Source of the DNA: Neobacillus niacini
GTDB taxonomy: Bacteria > Bacillota > Bacilli > Bacillales > Cytobacillaceae
Assembly (NCBI RefSeq): GCF_023715415.1
Contig: NZ_JAMBOB010000003.1
Location: 124,001-188,000 of the forward strand
Direction: 5' to 3'
DNA length: 64,000 bases
The notes under the pieces are model-generated. The model saw only the letters and a program-made list of their open reading frames with translations. It searched no databases and was not told the DNA's origin. Below, piece by piece: positions 54,250-62,347 of the stretch; positions within the stretch are counted from its first letter, which is position 1, and every line of letters starts with the position of its first letter. Made by a program: the position numbers and the translations under genes.

Positions 54250-54285
54250 AAAGGGGATCATTTAAACGAATGGTCCTCTTATTAA
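54250..54285 (+). terminator. Terminator-like hairpin after SDR gene
   Basis: GGGATCATT pairs with AATGGTCC-C imperfectly, followed by TCTTATT. Strength uncertain. Confidence 0.5.
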
Positions 54286-54427
54286 TCATTCCGTTGGAGG
54301 GGGTTTTGTTGTTACATAAATTTTTTTCAAAGCATTCGGCAAATAATTTACGAATGTCGAGAACTTATTTGTGAGAAAACCTGTGCCTGGAAAAAATTCT
54401 ACTTCACTATTACCCTCACTATTCCTA

Positions 54428-54444
54428 TAAACTCATTGAGTTTA
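54428..54444. promoter_or_regulatory. 17-bp perfect palindrome, possible operator
   Basis: TAAACTCATTGAGTTTA has 7-bp perfect arms around ATT. It lies about 290 bp upstream of the predicted sigma-54 start, so it could be an enhancer-type site for the activator (inference). Confidence 0.45.
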
Positions 54445-54705
54445 CGTTATTTTTAAAAATGAAATTTTCCTAAAATATATTCATAATATGTTCGATGTAA
54501 TTTTACAAAATTTTTTGTTCATATGTGATAAATTGGTAAAAGGTTAAGAATGGTACAAGAATCTCTTTCCGTTATCTACGGTATTAATCATCGATTTTTC
54601 CCTTCAAATCATCATCAAGTACAAATGGTCCGCATAAATGTTAAATAGAATCTAGTTCACATACTGGATAGTAGAATACAAGCAGCTATTTTTCAGATTG
54701 TAAGA

Positions 54706-54721
54706 TGGTATGTATTTTGCT
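54706..54721 (+). promoter_or_regulatory. Sigma-54 (SigL)-type promoter of the pyrimidine operon
   Basis: TGGTATGTATTTTGCT fits the consensus TGGCAC-N5-TTGCW with two mismatches. The essential GG (54707-54708) and GC (54719-54720) are exactly 10 bp apart. The predicted start near 54732 is 58 bp from the preT start codon. Confidence 0.5.
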
Positions 54722-54789
54722 GTCTGTAAAACGAAAACCAGATGCAGAATTCTCGGTAAATTCACTTTTGAACGAAGGAGGACTTTTTA

Positions 54790-56154
54790 TTGGAAAAAAC
54801 ACAGCGGATCTCAATTACAAATTTAGAAAAAAACTTTCAAGAAGTGGAACGTGCTCTTACAAATCAAGAAGCGTTGGAAGAATCTAATCGCTGTTTGTAT
54901 TGCTATGATGCGCCTTGTATTAAGGCTTGTCCGACAGGCATTGATATTCCCACATTTATAAAAAAAATCACGACAGGAAATTTACTCGGTTCTGCCAAAA
55001 CCATTATGACTTCCAATCCTGTTGGTGCGAGCTGTGCTCGAGTTTGTCCAACAGAGGAGCTGTGTGAAGGGGCATGTGTCTTAAACCATTCCACAAAACC
55101 AATTATGATTGGAAATCTGCAAAGATATGCTACAGATTGGGCAATCAAAAATGAACAAACACTTTTTGATCCTGGAACCCCCAATGGTAAATCCGTTGCT
55201 GTTGTTGGCGGTGGACCAGCAGGACTTTCAGCAGCAAGAGAATTAGCCAAATTTGGATATGATGTGACGATATTTGAGGCTGCAGAAAAAGCTGGCGGTT
55301 TAAATACGTATGGTATTGTCTCATTCAGGCTGCCTCAGGCAATATCCTATTGGGAAGTTGAACAGGTTGAAAAGCTGAATGTAACAATCAAAACCAACAC
55401 AAAGGTAGGTAAAGATGTATCCGTAAAACATTTGCTTGAAAAATTTGATTGCATTGTGTTAGCAGTGGGGATGGCAAACGTACCGAGCTTAGGTATTGAG
55501 GGAGAAGACTTAGAAGGGGTTTATGATGCCATTGAGTTTGTAAAAGAAACAAAAAGTGGAAGATTATCAATGGATTTTGTCGGGAAACGAGCCGTTGTCA
55601 TCGGTGCGGGAAATACCGCTATTGATGGGGCAACCAGTTCTATACGTTTAGGTGCAGAAAATGTTAAAATCTTATACCGCCGAACACTAGAAGAAATGAC
55701 TGCCTATGATTTCGAATATGAATTTGCCAAACAAGACGGTGTTGAATTTCGCTGGTTAACAGTACCGAAGAGGATTATTGGTGATGATCATGGAAGAGTC
55801 ATTGGGATTGAATGTATAAAAATGAATCTTGGTGAGCCAGATGCAGACGGACGCAGGAGACCGATTCCAATTGAAGGATCTGAACATGTTTTACCAGTGG
55901 AGGTAATCATCAAAGCAATCGGTCAAACAAGACATTTGGAACTAATCAAGGGTTTTGGATTACAACATGAAAGTGGTGTGGTTCAAGTAAATAAAGAGAC
56001 CTATCAAACTTCTAATCCAAAAATCTATGCTTGCGGTGATGTGGTTTTTGGCAAGGGAAAAGGGGACGCTATGGTGGTTACCGCTGCTCAACAAGGAAAA
56101 CAAGCTGCCTATAGTATTCATAAGCAATTTACTGCAGTAGAAACAGCACAGTGA
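54790..56154 (+). CDS. preT: Dihydropyrimidine dehydrogenase subunit PreT
   Basis: This 454-aa protein has N-terminal 4Fe-4S cysteines (C35, C38, C43, C47 in CLYCYDAPCIKAC; further CARVCPTEELCEGAC near 80-93) and two dinucleotide folds (VVGGGPAGLSAARELAKFGYD near 139; AVVIGAGNTAIDGA near 267). This is the FAD/NAD subunit that feeds electrons to PreA for reducing uracil and thymine to the 5,6-dihydro forms. The start is TTG 54790 with GAAGGAGGA upstream. It is the first gene of the operon. Confidence 0.92.
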   Translation: MEKTQRISITNLEKNFQEVERALTNQEALEESNRCLYCYDAPCIKACPTGIDIPTFIKKITTGNLLGSAKTIMTSNPVGASCARVCPTEELCEGACVLNHSTKPIMIGNLQRYATDWAIKNEQTLFDPGTPNGKSVAVVGGGPAGLSAARELAKFGYDVTIFEAAEKAGGLNTYGIVSFRLPQAISYWEVEQVEKLNVTIKTNTKVGKDVSVKHLLEKFDCIVLAVGMANVPSLGIEGEDLEGVYDAIEFVKETKSGRLSMDFVGKRAVVIGAGNTAIDGATSSIRLGAENVKILYRRTLEEMTAYDFEYEFAKQDGVEFRWLTVPKRIIGDDHGRVIGIECIKMNLGEPDADGRRRPIPIEGSEHVLPVEVIIKAIGQTRHLELIKGFGLQHESGVVQVNKETYQTSNPKIYACGDVVFGKGKGDAMVVTAAQQGKQAAYSIHKQFTAVETAQ

Positions 56155-56179
56155 ATGACAATAAAGATAGATATAAATA

Positions 56180-56193
56180 TGTAAGCGCTTTCC
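56180..56193. promoter_or_regulatory. CcpA cre site between preT and preA
   Basis: TGTAAGCGCTTTCC matches the cre consensus TGWAANCGNTNWCA at 13 of 14 positions. Inside the operon it can act as a CcpA roadblock, giving carbon catabolite repression. Confidence 0.65.
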
Positions 56194-56232
56194 GTCGTTA
56201 AAGCATTTCTACTATAAAGGGGTGAATTCAAT

Positions 56233-57519
56233 ATGGCTGATTTGAGTACTAATCTTGCAGGGATAAAATCTCCCAATCCATTTTGGCTAGCATCAGCACC
56301 TCCTACCAATTCAGGTTATCAGGTACAGAGAGCCTTTGAAGCGGGGTGGGGCGGGGCTGTATGGAAAACGTTAGGTGACCCAATTTTGAATGTTTCCTCC
56401 AGATTTGCTGCGATTAGTTTTAACGGACAACGGGTGGCAGGGTTCAATAATATTGAACTGATCACTGACCGACCATTAGAAGTGAATTTAAAGGAAATCT
56501 ATGAAACGAAAAAAAGATTTCCTAACCATGCGATTATCGCATCTTTAATGATGGAGCCAAAGCAAGAAAAGTGGCATGAATTAGTTAAGCGGGTAGAGGA
56601 TGTCGGAGTTGATGGTCTCGAATTAAACTTTGGCTGTCCGCATGGTATGGCTGAACGTGGAATGGGTTCGGCTTCTGGTCAAGTACCTGCACTTGTTGAA
56701 CGGCAGACCTTTTGGGTAAAAGAGGTGGCCAAAACACCTGTTATCGTAAAATTAACGCCAAACATTACGGATATAACAGCTACCGCTGAAGCAGCGTGTA
56801 ATGGCGGTGCGGATGCCATCAGTATGATCAACACCATTAATAGTTTAATGGGGGTAGACCTTGATTCATGGAATACCATCCCACATGTTGCTGGAAAAGG
56901 GGCACATGGAGGCTATTGTGGTCCTGCTGTAAAACCGATTGCCCTAAATATGGTGGCGGAATGTGCACGTCATGCAAATATAAACGTCCCAATTTCAGGG
57001 ATTGGCGGAATCTCAAATTGGCAGGACGCTGTTGAATTCATGTTAATGGGTGCTACAGGTGTGCAAATTTGTACCGCTGCCATGCACCACGGATTCCGGA
57101 TTGTCGAAGACATGATTGAAGGACTTAGTCATTATTTAGATGGTAAGGGTATAAAATCGGTGTCTGAAATCATTGGAAAAACTCTTCCTAGGTATTCAGA
57201 TTGGGGGAATTTAGATCTTAACTATAATATCGTCGCTAAGATCAATACAGATGTTTGTATTAACTGTAATAAGTGCCATATTGCCTGTGAGGATACATCC
57301 CATCAGTGTATTGATAGGGTAACGGACGAGAACGGCAGAAGTTATCTAAAAGTAAGAGAAGAAGATTGTGTTGGTTGTAATTTATGTTCGATTGTCTGCC
57401 CAGTAGACGGAGCAATTGATATGGTTGAAATGGCTAATGAATTACCACCGATGACCTGGAATGAGAGACAGTCTGCCATGAGTCTTGCAGCAGAATGTAA
57501 GATTGATAGTAACAAATAA
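56233..57519 (+). CDS. preA: Dihydropyrimidine dehydrogenase subunit PreA
   Basis: This 428-aa protein has an FMN-binding TIM barrel like dihydroorotate dehydrogenase (NPFWLASAPPTNSG near 16; LELNFGCPHGMAERGMG near 125, with the pyrimidine-binding Asn; KLTPNITD near 172; GIGGISNWQDAVEFM near 253). Two C-terminal 4Fe-4S motifs follow (CINCNKCHIAC from C342; CVGCNLCSIVCP near 380). With PreT it reduces uracil/thymine using NADH. AAAGGGGTG precedes ATG 56233. Confidence 0.93.
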   Translation: MADLSTNLAGIKSPNPFWLASAPPTNSGYQVQRAFEAGWGGAVWKTLGDPILNVSSRFAAISFNGQRVAGFNNIELITDRPLEVNLKEIYETKKRFPNHAIIASLMMEPKQEKWHELVKRVEDVGVDGLELNFGCPHGMAERGMGSASGQVPALVERQTFWVKEVAKTPVIVKLTPNITDITATAEAACNGGADAISMINTINSLMGVDLDSWNTIPHVAGKGAHGGYCGPAVKPIALNMVAECARHANINVPISGIGGISNWQDAVEFMLMGATGVQICTAAMHHGFRIVEDMIEGLSHYLDGKGIKSVSEIIGKTLPRYSDWGNLDLNYNIVAKINTDVCINCNKCHIACEDTSHQCIDRVTDENGRSYLKVREEDCVGCNLCSIVCPVDGAIDMVEMANELPPMTWNERQSAMSLAAECKIDSNK

Positions 57520-57534
57520 GAAGGGAGAAATGGT

Positions 57535-58956
57535 ATGAAAAAACTGATTAAAAATGGAACCATTGTAACGGCAGCAGATACCTTTACAGCAGAAATATTA
57601 ATAGAAGAAGGAAAAATCTCTCAAATTGGCAACAATCTTTCAGCAAATGGTGCTGAAGTTATCGACGCAAAGGGCTGTCTCATTTTTCCTGGGGGCATTG
57701 ACCCTCATACCCATTTAGATATGCCTTTTGGAGGAACCGTGACAAAGGATGATTTCGAGACGGGCACCATTGCTGCAGCTTTTGGTGGGACGACAACAAT
57801 AATCGATTTTTGTTTAACCAGTAAAGGTGACTCGTTAAAAAATGCAATTCAAACCTGGCATGCAAAATCAAAAGAAAAAGCTGTTATAGATTATAGTTTT
57901 CATTTAATGATATCGGAAATCAATGAGAATGTATTGAATGAGCTTCCGTATGTGATTAACGAGGAAGGTATCACCTCTTTCAAGGTGTTTATGGCTTACA
58001 AAAACGTTCTCCAAGCAGATGATGAAACGCTTTTCCGCACTCTTGTCTCAGCAAAAGAGCATGGAGCACTTGTCATGGTTCACGCAGAAAACGGGGATGT
58101 CATTGATTATTTAACGAAAAAGGCAATCGCACAAGGGAATAAAGAACCAATCTATCACGCCTTAACTAGACCACCAGAATTAGAGGGAGAAGCGACTGGT
58201 AGAGCGGCAAAACTTACAGGGCTGGCAAACTCACAATTATATGTTGTGCACGTTTCCTGTGCGGATGCGGTTGAAAAAATTTCCGAGGCACGAAGTAAGG
58301 GCTTTGATGTTTGGGGAGAAACCTGCCCACAATATTTAGTTTTAGATCAAAGTTATTTAGAAAGACCAAATTTTGAGGGGGCAAAATATGTTTGGTCACC
58401 TCCACTACGAGAAAGATGGAACCAAGAGGTACTTTGGAATGCATTAAAGAGCGGTCAGCTGCAAACTCTCGGATCTGATCAATGTTCGTTTGATTTTAAG
58501 GGGCAGAAGGAACTTGGAAAAGATGATTTTACCAAAATACCTAATGGCGGCCCAATCATTGAAGATCGTCTTTCCATCCTATTCTCTGAGGGGGTGAGGA
58601 AGGGACGAATAAGCCTAAACCAATTTGTTGATCTTACATCCACAAGAGCCGCAAAATTATTTGGTTTATATCCGAAAAAAGGCAGTATTGCTGTTGGAGC
58701 AGACGCAGATATTGTCATTTTTGATCCACAGGCAGAGCGGGTTATTTCTGCAGAAACGCATCATATGGCTGTTGATTACAATGCCTTTGAAGGGATGAAG
58801 GTAACTGGAGAACCTGTATCCGTATTATCACGAGGTGAGTTTGTCGTACGTGATAAGCAGTTTGTTGGTAAACCGGGTTCTGGACAATATTTAAAGAGAG
58901 CCAAATACAATGGAAATACACAAGTAATCCAAAAAAATGAAACACTATCTATTTAG
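57535..58956 (+). CDS. hydA: Dihydropyrimidinase (hydantoinase)
   Basis: This 473-aa amidohydrolase of the urease superfamily has metal ligands DPHTHLD (H58, H60), the carbamylated lysine K150 in SFKVFMAY, HAENGD near 182, HVSC near 238 and the metal Asp in GSDQCSFD near 315. It opens dihydrouracil to N-carbamoyl-beta-alanine, and the same family acts on hydantoins. Length matches D-hydantoinases. It follows preA by 15 nt with AAGGGAG in front of ATG 57535. Confidence 0.93.
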   Translation: MKKLIKNGTIVTAADTFTAEILIEEGKISQIGNNLSANGAEVIDAKGCLIFPGGIDPHTHLDMPFGGTVTKDDFETGTIAAAFGGTTTIIDFCLTSKGDSLKNAIQTWHAKSKEKAVIDYSFHLMISEINENVLNELPYVINEEGITSFKVFMAYKNVLQADDETLFRTLVSAKEHGALVMVHAENGDVIDYLTKKAIAQGNKEPIYHALTRPPELEGEATGRAAKLTGLANSQLYVVHVSCADAVEKISEARSKGFDVWGETCPQYLVLDQSYLERPNFEGAKYVWSPPLRERWNQEVLWNALKSGQLQTLGSDQCSFDFKGQKELGKDDFTKIPNGGPIIEDRLSILFSEGVRKGRISLNQFVDLTSTRAAKLFGLYPKKGSIAVGADADIVIFDPQAERVISAETHHMAVDYNAFEGMKVTGEPVSVLSRGEFVVRDKQFVGKPGSGQYLKRAKYNGNTQVIQKNETLSI

Positions 58957-59004
58957 CAGCATTGTTTAGATCACTATTTACTCCTTTCATTGTTGAACGA
59001 CTCC

Positions 59005-59035
59005 TGCAATTGCTTGCATGACGCAGGCAATTGCA
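59005..59035 (+). promoter_or_regulatory. Hairpin/palindrome between hydA and permease
   Basis: TGCAATTGC and GCAATTGCA form a 9-bp stem around a 13-nt loop. Each arm is itself palindromic (GCAATTGC), so this could be two operator sites or an RNA hairpin. No T-run follows. Confidence 0.4.
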
Positions 59036-59117
59036 CGTTAATACCTCTATTGGAAAGTTGGTATTTGAATTTAAATGGTTAAATTCTTTTATCTTAAGCC
59101 GAATAAGGAGTGTTCAT

Positions 59118-60587
59118 ATGAAGAAAAGCCACTTAAAGTCTTCAGACTTATTACCCATTCAACAAAAAGATAGGAAAATCACAAAGCTAGGTTACTCGTT
59201 TATGTGGGTAGGGATGGTCGTTGTCCTCGCCACCTTTGCCATTGGCGGTGCAGGTGTACAAAGTTTATCATTGCCACTTGTTATTCTAGCAACCATTATT
59301 GGATCTCTTGCCATTGGATTCTTTATATCCTTAATCGCAGATATTGGTATTGAGCATGGCTTGTCATTTCCTGTGTATATGAGAGCGCCATTTGGAACAA
59401 TTGGAACCCATATTCCTTCCATCACCAGGGGGGTAACAGCATCTGCTTGGTTTGGGATCAATACCTATTTCGGTGCGACAGCTATGAATGGCATTTTAAA
59501 TATATTATTTGGTTTTGATAATTGGTTTGTTTGCTTCATTATTTTTGCAATTGTTCAGTTGATTAATACCGCTTTAGGGATTAAATCAATTGAACGGTTT
59601 GCGGATTTAGCAGCTCCAATCATTATCTTAATCTCTATTTGGATGTATACCTCCTTATCTGACCAAGCTCAAGCTGCTGGCAGAGATGTTTGGAGCTGGG
59701 TAGAGTCACCAGTTACTGGTGGTGCCGCGTTTACTGCCTTTTTGGTTGTTATTTTTAGTAACATGGGCTTTTGGGCAACTTTGAGTGCCGATATTCCTTC
59801 AATTTCACGCTTTATGAAAGCCCCAGTTAACGAAAAGAACTGGTTTAAGAGAAATAAAAATTCATTAATTGGTAATCTCGTCGCTATGCCATTAACACAA
59901 ACGTTTATGATAATCATCGGTGCTGTTTCATACATTGCTGTATTAAATGCAGACCCTGTGGTTGCCCTTCAAGAGTCAGCCGGCGGGATTGTCCTTGCTG
60001 TTTTATTGTTAATGATTGTATTGGCTCAGTGGTCAACAAATACTGCTGCAAACGTAGTACCAGCAGCAACCATTTTCTCCAATGTAGGCGGACCGAAATT
60101 TCCATTTTGGGCGGGTGTTATTACAGCTGGTATTGTAGGAACAATTGTTCAACCATGGGAGTTATTTGGAGTTATCATTCCCTTTCTTCTCATTATTGGC
60201 GGCATACTGTCTGCCATCGTTGGAATTCTCTTTGCTGATTATTATTTAATCCGTAAAAGACGGGTGAATGTTCCAGAGTTATATGAAGACCATGGTCAAT
60301 TTAGATATTGGGGCGGAGTGAATCTTGCAGGTTTTATTGCCTGGATTATTGGCGGGTATATCTCCTATTTATTCCCAGCATATGGTTTTTTGGTAGGGTT
60401 CGTACTTGGAGCAGCTATCTATTATGTGCTGGCAAAATACTGGTGGTTTAAGAAGTATCAACAGGCTGAAATTGAGAATCCGAGTGATGCTAAGTATCTA
60501 GGAATCTCAGTTGGCCGTGATTGGGTCATTGAAGAAGAATATGAGTCTATCGTTGAAGAAGCACCTGCTAATTTAGAATTCGATTAA
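59118..60587 (+). CDS. NCS1-family nucleobase/allantoin/hydantoin permease
   Basis: This 489-aa protein has 12 predicted membrane segments with NCS1 signatures: AIGGAGVQSLSLPLVI near 40, GLSFPVYMRAPFGTIG near 86, SAWFGINTYFG near 112, and GFWATLSADIPSISRF near 218. It imports uracil, cytosine, allantoin or hydantoins; the operon favours uracil/thymine or dihydropyrimidines. ATG 59118 follows AAGGAGTG and is preferred over 59031. Confidence 0.9.
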   Translation: MKKSHLKSSDLLPIQQKDRKITKLGYSFMWVGMVVVLATFAIGGAGVQSLSLPLVILATIIGSLAIGFFISLIADIGIEHGLSFPVYMRAPFGTIGTHIPSITRGVTASAWFGINTYFGATAMNGILNILFGFDNWFVCFIIFAIVQLINTALGIKSIERFADLAAPIIILISIWMYTSLSDQAQAAGRDVWSWVESPVTGGAAFTAFLVVIFSNMGFWATLSADIPSISRFMKAPVNEKNWFKRNKNSLIGNLVAMPLTQTFMIIIGAVSYIAVLNADPVVALQESAGGIVLAVLLLMIVLAQWSTNTAANVVPAATIFSNVGGPKFPFWAGVITAGIVGTIVQPWELFGVIIPFLLIIGGILSAIVGILFADYYLIRKRRVNVPELYEDHGQFRYWGGVNLAGFIAWIIGGYISYLFPAYGFLVGFVLGAAIYYVLAKYWWFKKYQQAEIENPSDAKYLGISVGRDWVIEEEYESIVEEAPANLEFD

Positions 60588-60615
60588 TGAAATTTCTTAT
60601 TTGTAGGAGGGTACA

Positions 60616-60834
60616 ATGTCGGATTATCAACAATATCTTAATGAAAGAGATAAGCTTGATTTCTTAATCCAGAAGGGTTTTCGAATTAATGCTGTCCATG
60701 AGCATTTAGATGGGGCGTCAGTTGAGTTTTACCATCCAACAAGTAAGGAAATAGAAACATTGCTTATTGGAACCGCAAATGCACGAAAGTATTTTTCGAG
60801 TGTACTCATTAAACAGAATTTGGGGATTAAGTGA
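60616..60834 (+). CDS. Small uncharacterised protein of the pyrimidine operon
   Basis: This 72-aa soluble protein is not recognised. It starts SDYQQYLNERDKLDFLIQKGF and has a central HEHLDGASVEFYHP strand pattern, then a helical ANARKYFSSVLIKQNL. It looks like a small alpha/beta or helix-strand-helix fold. TAGGAGGGT is placed well before ATG 60616, and it sits between permease and dehydrogenase in a tight operon, so it is very likely translated. It may bind a partner enzyme or sense a pathway compound (inference). Confidence 0.75.
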   Translation: MSDYQQYLNERDKLDFLIQKGFRINAVHEHLDGASVEFYHPTSKEIETLLIGTANARKYFSSVLIKQNLGIK

Positions 60835-60864
60835 TTGATCCTAAGTAGCAATGGAGGAGAACAA

Positions 60865-62331
60865 ATGAGTGTGACAAAAAAAGATACAACTGTCCTACAG
60901 AATTTTATTAATGGTGCCTGGGTAAGTTCTAGCAGTGATCAGACCCTTAATGTACCAAATCCAGCAACAAATGAATTACTTGCAAAAGTTCCTGTTTCTA
61001 CGAGAGAAGATGTGAACTTGGCAGTAGCAGCTGCAAAAGTAGCGTTTAACAAGTGGAAGAAGGTTCCCGTTCCTAAACGTGCACGGATACTCTTTAAATA
61101 TCACAGTCTATTAACTGATAACCATGAAGCGCTAGCAAAAATAATCGTTCAAGAAAATGGTAAGGCATACAAAGAGGCTTACGGAGAAGTTCAGCGTGGA
61201 ATTGAGTGTGTAGAATTTGCTTGTGGAGCACCTACTCTGATGATGGGTGAGACCTTATCTGGGATTGCAGAGGAAATCGATTCTGAAATGTTCCGCTTTC
61301 CAATAGGGGTTGTCGGAGGAATCACTCCTTTTAATTTTCCAATGATGGTTCCACTTTGGATGTACCCATTAGCGATTGCTTGCGGGAATACCTTTGTATT
61401 AAAGCCATCTGAGCGTACGCCGATACTGGCTAATAGACTAGCAGAGTTATTTACTGAGGCTGGAGCACCCCCTGGAGTGCTGAATGTGGTCCATGGTGCA
61501 CATGACGTTGTAAATGGATTGCTTGACCATGAAGATATAGCTGCAATCTCGTTTGTTGGTTCCCAGCCGGTTGCGAAGTATGTATATGAACGGGCTGCAT
61601 CCAAAGGAAAAAGAGTTCAAGCCCTTTCCGGAGCGAAAAATCATCATATCGTTATGCCTGATGCCGAAATGGATAAGGCAGTCCAGCATATTATCTCTTC
61701 AACATTTGGAAGTGCTGGGCAACGCTGTATGGCATGCAGTGCGGTGGTGGTTGTCGGTGACAATGAACCATTTGTTAAGGCTTTAACGAAAAAAGCAGAT
61801 GAGTTAATTATCGGAAATGGGATGGATGATGAGGTGTTATTAACGCCCGTAATTAGAAAGGAGCATCGTGATAAAGTACTTGGATATATTGAAAAAGGGG
61901 TGCTTGAGGGTGCTGATTTAATTCGTGATGGACGAAGAGAAATGAGCGAACATCCGGCAGGGAATTTCTTAGGCCCTACCATTTTCGATCATGTTACTCC
62001 AGAAATGACCATTGCAAAGGAAGAAATATTTGCCCCTGTTTTAAGTCTGCTGCGGGCTAGTGATTTAGACGAGGGTTTGGAGTATATACGTAAATCGAGA
62101 TATGGAAATGGAGCGACGATTTACACGAATAATGCAAAAGCAATCCGGCAATTCCGTGAAGAAGCGGATGCGGGTATGTTAGGGATTAACGTAGGTGTTC
62201 CTGCGACAATGGCATTCTTTCCTTTTTCAGGCTGGAAGGATTCCTTTTATGGTGATCTCCATGTGAATGGGAAAGACGGCTTAAACTTTTATACACGTAA
62301 AAAAATGATTACATCACGGTTTGATGGATAG
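60865..62331 (+). CDS. mmsA: CoA-acylating methylmalonate-semialdehyde dehydrogenase
   Basis: This 488-aa aldehyde dehydrogenase has INGAWVSSSSDQTL near 14, the EVQRGIECVEFACG block, PFNFPMMVPLWMYPLAIACGNTFVLKPSERTP near 150-185 (in parts), and the catalytic Cys in GSAGQRCMACSAVV near 285. MmsA/IolA enzymes convert malonate or methylmalonate semialdehyde to acetyl-CoA or propionyl-CoA. Here it would act on the semialdehyde from beta-alanine or beta-aminoisobutyrate. ATG 60865 follows GGAGGAG. Confidence 0.92.
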   Translation: MSVTKKDTTVLQNFINGAWVSSSSDQTLNVPNPATNELLAKVPVSTREDVNLAVAAAKVAFNKWKKVPVPKRARILFKYHSLLTDNHEALAKIIVQENGKAYKEAYGEVQRGIECVEFACGAPTLMMGETLSGIAEEIDSEMFRFPIGVVGGITPFNFPMMVPLWMYPLAIACGNTFVLKPSERTPILANRLAELFTEAGAPPGVLNVVHGAHDVVNGLLDHEDIAAISFVGSQPVAKYVYERAASKGKRVQALSGAKNHHIVMPDAEMDKAVQHIISSTFGSAGQRCMACSAVVVVGDNEPFVKALTKKADELIIGNGMDDEVLLTPVIRKEHRDKVLGYIEKGVLEGADLIRDGRREMSEHPAGNFLGPTIFDHVTPEMTIAKEEIFAPVLSLLRASDLDEGLEYIRKSRYGNGATIYTNNAKAIRQFREEADAGMLGINVGVPATMAFFPFSGWKDSFYGDLHVNGKDGLNFYTRKKMITSRFDG

Positions 62332-62347
62332 GAAGGAGTGATTTCCA

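Larger units (their letters stand above)
54245..54789 (+). other. 545-bp intergenic leader of the pyrimidine operon
   Basis: No gene is seen here. The region holds a terminator-like hairpin after the SDR gene (54250-54285), a 6-bp inverted repeat CATTCG/CGAATG (54333-54356), a 17-bp palindrome (54428-54444), a long A/T-rich stretch, and a sigma-54-type promoter (54706-54721). I found no known riboswitch pattern. Confidence 0.7.

Noticed and set aside
54705..54887. 60-codon frame overlapping the start of preT
   Set aside because: It covers the promoter and the true preT start in another frame, and preT is unambiguous.
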